Assembly: GCA_008729055.1 (NCBI GenBank)
Contig: SDUX01000004.1
Span: 7,100,026 to 7,164,025 of the forward strand
Origin: Pyropia haitanensis
Taxonomy: Eukaryota; Rhodophyta; Bangiophyceae; Bangiales; Bangiaceae
Reading direction: 5' to 3'
Length of the DNA: 64,000 nucleotides
The stretch's first letter is position 1; each line of letters opens with the position of its first letter. The notes under the pieces are model-generated. The model was not told the origin of the DNA and searched no databases. It saw nothing but the letters and a program-made list of their open reading frames with translations. A program made the translations under genes and the position numbers. Positions 56,535 through 64,000 of the stretch are shown here, in pieces.

Positions 56535-56579
56535 CACGTGGCTTGCACACGGGAATGGAGTATATATCCCCACCACGTG
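56535..56579 (+). promoter_or_regulatory. TATATAT flanked by two CACGTG G-boxes
   Basis: CACGTG at 56535-56540, TATATAT at 56561-56567 and CACGTG at 56574-56579. G-boxes are bound by bHLH/bZIP factors in many eukaryotes. An ATG follows at 56722 on the + strand, so this looks like a focused promoter. Whether it drives that ORF or something else is open. Confidence 0.45.
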
Positions 56580-56721
56580 TCCACAACTCCGCACTGCCGC
56601 TCGCTCTCCTTCCTTGCGGAACGACTGCTCGTCGTCGCCATCACTGTCCCTGCTTCCGTCTTCGTCCGCCTCGGATACTGAGTCTCACCTCCCACACCAC
56701 ACCCCACCTCAACCAAACACC

Positions 56722-57290
56722 ATGGTTCTTCATCCCCTACGCCCCCCGTGGAGCCAGCGGGCTGTTAACAACACCTGGGTGGGGCGGTGGCTGGGGCGAC
56801 GGCGGGGGCGATACCCGCCGGGGCGGCGGCGGCGGCAGCGGCAGCGGCAGCGGCGGCAGCGGCGGCGGCGGCAACCCATATGCGGTGTCGGGTGGTGGCG
56901 GCGGTGGCGCCGGCGGTGGTTCCATTCGGCTGGGCGCTGCGCCCGCGGCGCCCGCGGCGGCGGCCACGTCGGCGAGCGCCTTCTACCCCCTTTCTTCCTC
57001 CTCCTCCTTTTCCCCCTCCTCCTCCTCTTACCCCCCGGTGGGCCGCACGTGGAGCGACAACCGCCGGCGGTGGGGGGACCCCCCCTCGGCGGCGGTGGGG
57101 GTCTCTTTCAGGGACCTTCCCGGCCGCTCTCTTCGTGGCCGCCGTGCAACCACGGCGCCCGCGTCGTGGCGGGCGGCCGCGTCCCGGTGCGGGCTGCCCG
57201 TCAGGGCGGGGGGGGTGCTGCGGCTGGGGAACGACCGCCGCGTGCCAGGGGGCGGGGGGGGGGCGGGGGATTTTTTTTTTTTTTTTTGTA
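56722..57290 (+). other. Candidate short transcription unit downstream of TATA/G-box cluster
   Basis: ATG at 56722 (MVLHPLRPPWSQRAVNNTW) sits about 155 bases after TATATAT. Its own frame soon becomes Arg-rich. The +1-shifted frame reads as plausible protein (GASGLLTTPGWGGGWGDGGG, then GGNPYAVSGG and a Ser-rich SAFYPLSSSSSFS segment). Neither frame shows a family signature. The unit ends near a 16-base T-run at 57270-57285. It may be a small secreted or glycine-rich protein, an RNA, or nothing. Confidence 0.25.
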
Positions 57291-58011
57291 AGGAGGGGGG
57301 CAGTGGCGGTGAGGCGGTGACAACGGAGCGGGTGCTGTGGAGCTGTTGTGCGTCAGACTGTGCTGAGCCAATCAGGGATGGAATTGGGAACGCTCCTGGC
57401 TCAGAAGTCCTTTTTGGCTTCAGGAAGGGACGTCCCTCTGTCGAGCGATGTCCCCCTCTTTCCGACAGCGGGCAGAGAAAGACAGCAGCAAATCTGTCCC
57501 GGGCCTTTCTGCACATCCCTAACAAGCAACCCCCTCCTCCCACCCGACTTGTCCTGGTCTCGTCCCCCATGACTCGGACTGCCGGGGGGGAAACTGGTCG
57601 GCGTGGCTGGGTGACGCTTTTCCCCTTGTGCTCCGTACGTACTGTAGCCGTGCGTAGCCGCCGCGGGTGGTGACGCGCGCTCCCCCATTCCCACACCTTC
57701 CCGCCCCGCTGCCGTGCAGACGCGGCTGACGCCGCCGCTGGCACTCGGCACTGCTGCGCGTCGCCAACCTCGCCTCGGATCGACGCGCCCCCCGTGGCCG
57801 CCCGCCGCCCACCCGCCTGGGTCGTTTCCCCCCCCCCCTCCCTCCACACCTCCCCCCCATGAGTGGCCGCCACTGCCAGGCGCCCCCCGCCCGCCGCCGA
57901 CGCTGTCGCCGCCCGTGCCACCTCTGCTCGCATACGACTTGAGGGCGGCGTCCGCAGCCCCACTCTGCCCCCCGGGGCACCTCGCGCGTGACCGCGGCGT
58001 CCGTGGCCATC

Positions 58012-58410
58012 ATGGACGGTGGCGGCGGCGGCGGTGGCGGCGGGGGTGCACCCGCGGGTGACGGCGGCGGGGGTGGCCGCGGCCGTGGCCGCGGCCGCGG
58101 CCGCGGCCGCCCTAGCCGTGGCCGCGGCCACGGTGGTGGCGGCGCGGGCCGCGGCGCCGCCGGCGGGCCCGTCGGTGACGGCGGCGGCGGTGGCAGTGGC
58201 GGCGGTGGTGGCGGCGACGGCGGCGGCGACGGCCCGCCGCCGCGGCCCGCCCGCCGTGGCCGCCGCCGTGACGTGGCCGCCGACGGGGCGGCGGGCGCGG
58301 CCGACGGCGGCCACGGCGGCCGTGGCCGTGGCCGTGGCCGTGGCCGTGGCCGTGGCCGGCCGCGTGGGAGCGGCGCCGCGGCTGCGGACGTGCCGGCAGC
58401 GGGTGACGCG

Positions 58411-58450
<40 letters not shown>

Positions 58451-59287
58451 GCGGCGGCGTGCCGACCCGTCGCGGCCGGCGGGGGGACAGCATCGTGCGG
58501 GGGCGCGGTCGGGGGAGGGGCGGTGGCGCCCCTGTCCCGGATGGGCGGCACCCCCGCGCCGCCCCGCCCGTCGACGCGGGCGGTGGGGAGGGGGGCCGCA
58601 CCCCGCCGGCCGCTGCCGACGCGCGGGCGCCGCGTATGGGCGGCGAGGGGGCGGCGACGCCCGACGGTGGCGACGCGGACGCGCTTGCCGCTGCGGCGGC
58701 GTCGTCGTCGCTGCTCGCACGGATGCGCCTGGCCGCCTCCTCTGACGAAGACAGCGACGGCGGCGGCGGCACGCCGGCAGCGGCGGCGGTCGCCCCCGCG
58801 GCAGCCGTCGCGGACGCGGCGGCGGCGGGGGAGCCCCCCGCCCGCGACGCGTGGACGGCCGCCGCCGCCACCGCCGTCGACCGCGACGGCGGGGACGGCC
58901 CGTCGTCGGCCGAGAGCGAGGACGACCCCACCGACGTGGCGGCGGCGGAGCAGGCCCGCCGCCGCGCCGCGCTGCCGCCCGTCGCGTACGCACAGCGTGG
59001 CGTCGAGGCGGCGGCTGTGGCGCCCGCGGTCGTGGGCGCCCCGGCGCCCGCGGCCGGTGCCGGCTCGTTGTTGTCACGCATGTGCGGGGGGAGCTCCTCG
59101 GATGAGGACGACGGCGGGGCGGAGCGGGAGGCAGACGCGGCGGGGGGCGCCCCCGCTGGTGCCGCGGCGGGCGGGGCGGCCGCCTCGGCGGCGGCGGCGG
59201 TGGCGGCGGCGGCGGCGGGACCGGGGCGGCGGCGGCCGGCGGCGGCGCCACCGGCGACGCCACGGGGCGGCGCGGCCGGGCAGGCGG

Positions 59288-59318
<31 letters not shown>

Positions 59319-62300
59319 GGCGCACACGCGCGGCCGCCGCGGAGCGGCGGCCGCGGCGCCCGCCACCGCGGCCGACGCCAAGCAGGAGCGGGTGCTGGGC
59401 GTGGCGGACCAGCTGGACGCCCTCCTCGCGGGCCCGCTGCTCGGCGCGCCGGCGACGCCGCTGTCGGCGCTGACGCCGCTGCTGCCGGCGCGGCGGCCGC
59501 CCGCGGTGCGGGTGCTTGGCGAGGCGCCCCCGACGGGCCGCGTGGCGCGGCGTGGGGCGGTGGGGGTGGCCAAGGCCGGCGGGCCGGTCCCCCCCCCAAA
59601 GGGGGAAGAGGCCAAGGAGGTCCAGTGGAGCATTGTGGACGAGTCGGACACGTCGGACTTTGGCGCAAAGGTCCTCAACCCCGTGCTGGCCTACCCGTTT
59701 GAGCTGGACGCGTTCCAAAAGCGCGCCGTCGCACACATCCACGCCGGCGAGTCGGTCTTTGTCGCCGCCCACACGTCGGCGGGCAAGACGGCGGTCGCCG
59801 AGTACGCGCTCGCGCTGGCCGCCGCCACCGGCACCCGCGCGGTGTACACGTCGCCGATCAAGACGCTGAGCAACCAAAAGTACCGGGACCTCTCTGGCCG
59901 CTTCCCGTCGGTCGGCATCGTCACGGGCGACGTGTCGATCGATGACGACGCGCAGACGGTCATCATGACGACCGAGGTGCTCCGGTCGCTGCTGTACAAG
60001 GGCGCCGACATGGTGCGGGACGTTGCGTGGGTGGTCTTTGACGAGGTGCAGTACGTCAACGATGCGGAGCGCGGGGTGGTGTGGGAGGAGGCGATCATGC
60101 TCCTCCCGCGCCACGTGCGGCTGGTGATGCTGTCGGCGACGGTGCCCAACGCGGCGGAGTTTGCCGCCTGGGTCGGCCGCACCCGCAAGGAGGTGGTGCA
60201 CGTTGTGACGACGCCCTACCGGCCGGTGCCGCTGCAGCACTCGCTGCTGCACGCCGACTGGTCGCGGGCGGCGGGGGGGGGGGGATGCCCCCGCTGCGCC
60301 GCACGCGCATCCTGCGGGTGCACGGCGCGTTTGACCCGGTGGCCTACCGCTCGGCTGTGCGGCTCGCGGCGATGCCCGCCCGTGGGGGGGGGACGCCGGT
60401 GGCGGCGGGGGGGACAGCCCCGGTGGCGTGGCCCGTGGCGGCGGCCGCGGTGGGGGTGGCCGTGGCACCCCCGCCCGCGGGTTTCCCAACGACGTTGGCG
60501 GCGGCCGTGGGGGCAGCCCCGCCGGCGGGCGTGGCAGCCCGGCCGGCGGGCGTGGCGGGCGTGGCGGGCGTGGCGGCGGCGGCGGCGGCCGCGGCGGTGG
60601 TCGCGGCGGTGGTGGTGGTGGCGGCGGTGGTGGCACTGGCGACGTGAGCCCCGACGCGTGGGTGGCGCTCATCCGGCACCTCGAGGCGGAGGAGCTGCTC
60701 CCCGCCGTCACGTTTGTGTTTTCCAAAAAGAAGTGTGACGCGGCCATCCAGACGCTCGGCTGCGTGGACCTCCTCCCCGAGCCCGCCAAGAAGGCGGAGG
60801 CGGCGTCGGTCTTTGACGCGGCCGTCGCGACGCTCCGGCCGGCGGACCGGGACCTCCCCCAGCTGGTGGCTGTCCGCGAGTCGGTGCGCCGCGGCGTGGC
60901 GGCGCACCACGCGGGGCTGCTGCCGCTGGTCAAGGAGGTGGTGGAGCTCCTCTTTGGCCGCGGCCTCGTCCGCGCGCTCGTCGCGACCGAGACGTTTGCG
61001 GTGGGCGTCAACTACCCGGCCCGGTCGGTGGTGTTTGTGGCGCTCCGCAAGCACGACGGCGTGTCGCTGCGGCCGCTCGACGGCGGCGAGTACACCCAGA
61101 TGGCGGGTCGCGCCGGCCGCCGCGGCGTCGACACGGTCGGCCACGTGATGCTCTACACGCCCCCCGGCGCGGACATCCCACCCGAGTGGTCCCTGCGCGG
61201 CGTCATGACCGCGTCGCCCCGCCAGATGGCGTCGCGCTTCCGCCTGTCGTACAACATGATGCTCCACGTGTTGCGCGTCGACGGCCTGCGCATCGAGGAG
61301 CTGCTGCGGCGGTCCTTTTCCGAGGCCGCGGGCGTCGCGTCGGCCGACTCGACCGCCGCCGCGCTGCTGCGCGCGCACGCGCTCGCGCGGTCCCTCGACG
61401 CGGCGCTGCCGGCGGCGGCGGCGGCGGCGGCAGCGGCGGCTGCCGGCGCTCGCGGTGCCACCGCCGCCACCGCCGCCGCCGCCACCGTCGCGGCGGTGGC
61501 GCCGTCGTCGGCCGCGTCGGCGGCGGCGTCGGTCGCCGCGGCCGACGTGCGCGCCTACGCGACCGGCGTGGCGGCCGCGGCGGCGGCCGCGGCGACGGCG
61601 GCGGCCATCCGGTCGACGGCGTGGCGGGCGCTCCTGTGCCCTGGGCGGGTGGTCGTGGCGCTCACCGACGATGGCACGCTCGGCGTCGCGGCGGTGGTGG
61701 CGGTCGCGTGGCCACCGCCGGCCGCGGCGGGCGCCGCAGGCGTGCCGGTGCTGCGGCTGCTGCGTGCCATTGGGGTGGTGCCCGCCTCGGCGGCGGCGGC
61801 AGCAACGGCGGCAACGGCGGCTGGCGGCGTCCACGCCACGGACAGCATGGAAGGTGTCGGCACGCCGCCCTCGCCTTCCGCCGCCGCCGCGGCCGCCGAC
61901 GCTGTGGCGGGCGGCGAGGCGTCACCGCCAGCTGTCACGACTGCGGCGACGCCCAATGGCGCTTCCCCCCCGCCCCCTGCGGGCAACTCCCCCCTTGCAG
62001 ACCCGGACCGGGTGGCGTCCCTGGCCGCCTGTATCGGCAGCCGCCGCCGGCGGCTGCCGCGCGGCGTCGCGGCGGCCGACGGCGTGCTGTACGAAGTCTT
62101 GGACGGGGTGCCCCTGCCGCGCGTCCTCCACGTGTCGGGGGTGGTCTCGCCCGCCGCGGTCGCCGCCGCCGACGCGGACCGTGCGGCGGGGGGGCGCGCG
62201 ACGGCGCCCGCGCCGCCCGCCGCCGCCGTCGACGCGACCGACGGCCGCGGGCGGCGGCGGCGGGCAGACGCGCCGCTGCGGCCGCCCAAAGACGCGGCCG

Positions 62301-63333
62301 CCGCCGCGGCCGCCGCCGCCACCGACGCGGCCGCCGCAGAGGCGGCCGCGGCGTCGCTCGGCAGCCTGCGCGCGGCCGCGGCACGGGCGGTGCTGGCGCT
62401 GTCCGCCGCCGACATCCTGTCGCTGCCGTCTGCTGTGGACGTGGCCGACACGGGCGGCGACGCCGAGACGGGCCTCGCCGCCGCGCTGCACCGCGGCCAG
62501 CCGTCGGTGGCGGTGGCGGTGGCGGCGGCGGCGGCGGCGCGCGCCGCGCGCGCCGCGGGCACGCTGCGGGTGCACCTGCGGCGCGGGGAGCTGGGCGTCC
62601 GCCTCGCCGCGGCGACCGCGTCGGCGGCGGCCGAGGCGGCCGTCGCGCCGCGGCTGCTCGCCGCGTACGACGCGCGGCTGGCGGTGCTGGGGCGCCTCGG
62701 CTACATCAACAATGAACCCGACGCGGGGGACGCTGCCGGTGGTGGCGGTGGCAGTGTTGGTGGTGGTGGCGGCGGCGGCGGCGGCGACGTGGACGCCGAC
62801 GTGGCCGCCGACGATGACGCGGCGGTGGTGACGCTAAAGGGCCGCGCCGCGTGTGAGGTGGCGACGGTCGACTCGCTGCTGCTGACCGAGGTGCTCCTTG
62901 ACAATACGCTCGCGGCGGTGGGGCCCGCCGAGACGGCGGCGCTGCTGTCGAGCTTTGTGTGCAAGCAGCGGGGGGAGGCGCAGCGGCCGGGCGCCGCGCC
63001 GGTGTCGCCGCCGGGGGGCGCGGGGGGGGGTGCGCGCGCCGCCGGCCGCACCCCGTCGCCGTCTCCCCCCGCCGCCGCCGCGGGCGCCGTCCCCCGCGGC
63101 AGTCCCGCCGGTACGCCCCCCCCCGACCCCGCGGTGGACATGACGTGGTCGGCGGCGGCGGGTGTGGCGGCGGCGCAGATGGAGCGCATTGTGCGGCGGC
63201 TGGGCGAGGTGCAGGTCGCGTGCGGGGTGGACCCGACGCTCGACGCGGCCGCCGCGCCCGCGGCGGGCCGCGCCCCGCGCTCCCGGGCTGGCGGCGGCAG
63301 CGCCGGCGCCGGTCGGGGTGGTGGTGGCCGGAC

Positions 63334-63378
<45 letters not shown>

Positions 63379-63682
63379 CGGCGATGCGGCCGCCGCGTTT
63401 GTCACCGCCAGCGTCCGGTGGGCGCTGGCCGACGTGGTCCTCGGCTGGGCGCGCGGCGCGCCGTTTGGGGCGGTCATGCGGTACAGCCCCGCCCCCGAGG
63501 GCGACGTGGTGCTCTGCATCAAGCGCCTATCCGAGCTGCTCCGCGAGGCGCGCGACGTGGCGCGGGCGGTGGGCAACCACGAGCTGCAGGCGCAGCTGGC
63601 GGCGGCGGCGGATGCCATCCGCCGGGACATTGTGTTCCAGGCGAGCCTCTACCTCTCGCCAGCCGGACACGCCGGCGCGTGA
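58012..63682 (+). CDS. SKI2: SKI2-type superfamily 2 RNA helicase (cytoplasmic exosome cofactor); two frame breaks
   Basis: ATPase of the Ski complex that feeds mRNA to the cytoplasmic exosome for 3'-5' decay. ATG at 58012 (MDGGGGGG) opens a roughly 520-residue RGRG/Gly/Ala-rich tail with SSDEDSDG acidic patches. The Ski2-type entry [12 protein letters not shown] and [13 protein letters not shown] precede AAHTSAGKT (motif I, about residue 585), [26 protein letters not shown] and [16 protein letters not shown]. Motif II reads DEVQ, not DEVH, at 60040-60051. [10 protein letters not shown] and YRPVPLQH follow. G-runs 60273-60284 (12, needs 13) and 60384-60392 (9, needs 10) break the frame. After an RG-rich loop come [39 protein letters not shown] and [10 protein letters not shown] (VI). 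The C-terminal DSHCT domain ends [19 protein letters not shown] and [12 protein letters not shown]. About 1890 residues against about 1250 in animals. Confidence 0.95.
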
Positions 63683-63883
63683 CGTCCTGGCGCGGCGTGC
63701 GGCCACGCGCGCCGCGCCTCGCGTGCGCGTGCAGTCTGCGCGCACGGGCCGAGGCGGCAGCCGTCCACCGGCCGCGCGCGTACGCGCGCGGTCCGGGGGG
63801 GGTCTGGGCGCGCCAAAGGGGGATGGGTGTGGGGGGGCATGCGCGTGTGGCGTGGAGGGTGACGACAAGGTCAGGCAACCTTT

Positions 63884-63918
<35 letters not shown>

Positions 63919-64000
63919 GCTGTCGGTGGCGGCGGAGGGCGAGAGCAGGGCAGGCCGCGTATACCTCGCGGTGACCCGCGCTGGGCGGCGGTGCCCCGAG
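63683..64000. other. SKI2 3' region with 31-base T-tract, to window end
   Basis: A 31-base T-run (63887-63917) starts 204 bases after the SKI2 stop codon on its sense strand. The rest is GC-rich without a supportable ORF. The next gene is outside the window. Confidence 0.5.

Larger units (their letters stand above)
52913..58011. other. 5.1 kb divergent spacer SLC45B / SKI2 with mixed composition
   Basis: The longest spacer. 53100-54850 and 55690-56720 are much less GC-rich than the rest of the window. 54860-55680 and 56790-57300 return to GGC-rich sequence. It holds a diverged inverted repeat pair, a short perfect palindrome and a TATA/G-box cluster (listed separately). The region 57330-58010 directly precedes SKI2. 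I cannot support a recognised gene. Confidence 0.45.

Noticed and set aside
56722..57290. Calling the ORF after the TATA/G-box cluster a firm CDS
   Set aside because: Its own frame degenerates, and joining to the better-looking frame would need the opposite sign of change from all other breaks.
11046..63682. Interpretation of the nine broken genes as pseudogenes
   Set aside because: Breaks occur only at G/C homopolymers, all have the same sign, and conserved motifs on both sides are intact with no internal stops.

Overview
This is GC-rich nuclear eukaryotic DNA. Cytosolic ribosomal proteins RPL11 and RPL18A are interrupted by GT-AG introns. Nucleolar factors (PWP2, a DBP9/DDX56-type helicase), a SKI2 exosome-cofactor helicase, a copine and a TIP/ITFG1-like FG-GAP protein have clear eukaryotic families. 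Long genes without introns, Ala/Gly/Pro-rich insertions, abundant G/C homopolymers and a nuclear phylloquinone gene (menB) fit a bangiophyte red alga such as Porphyra/Pyropia better than an intron-rich green alga. The organism is inferred, not proven.

Layout, left to right: a partial DMT-type transporter (2-451, +); RPL11 (1166-2298, -); PWP2 (3689-7519, +); an SLC45/sucrose-transporter-like protein (8676-10385, +); a copine with a Pro/Tyr/Gln-rich N-terminus (11046-14015, -); a 3.7 kb G/C-run desert; a large Ala/Gly-rich protein with a possible AhpD/CMD-like region (17679-21748, +); the DBP9/DDX56 helicase (22244-25100, -); menB (25867-26797, +); an unrecognised protein (27239-28551, -); a second desert; RPL18A (32112-33089, -); a polyQ C2H2 zinc-finger protein (34939-39501, -); EF-hand protein A (42679-44388, +); the ITFG1-like protein (45235-47912, -); EF-hand protein B (48838-50249, +); a second SLC45-like transporter (50824-52912, -); a 5.1 kb lower-GC spacer; and the SKI2 helicase (58012-63682, +). 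Neighbouring genes mostly alternate strand, so most spacers are divergent or convergent.

The most important technical point is that nine genes are interrupted by 15 frame breaks. Where the break can be pinned to one run, it lies at a G or C homopolymer that is exactly one base short of the open frame (6 instead of 7, 8 instead of 9, up to 19 instead of 20). In menB, the SLC45B transporter, SKI2 and ITFG1, adding one base rejoins strongly conserved domains. I therefore annotate each as one gene with a homopolymer contraction, probably a sequencing or assembly effect, and not as a pseudogene. Coordinates span the whole gene in each case.

Functional themes: ribosome synthesis and RNA handling (RPL11, RPL18A, PWP2, DBP9, SKI2); calcium-linked proteins with Pro/Tyr-rich tails (copine, EF-hand A and B, flanking an FG-GAP membrane protein); and phylloquinone synthesis by a MenB whose rejoined C-terminus ends AKL, a peroxisomal PTS1-like tripeptide. 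No rRNA, tRNA, CRISPR array or intact transposon was found.
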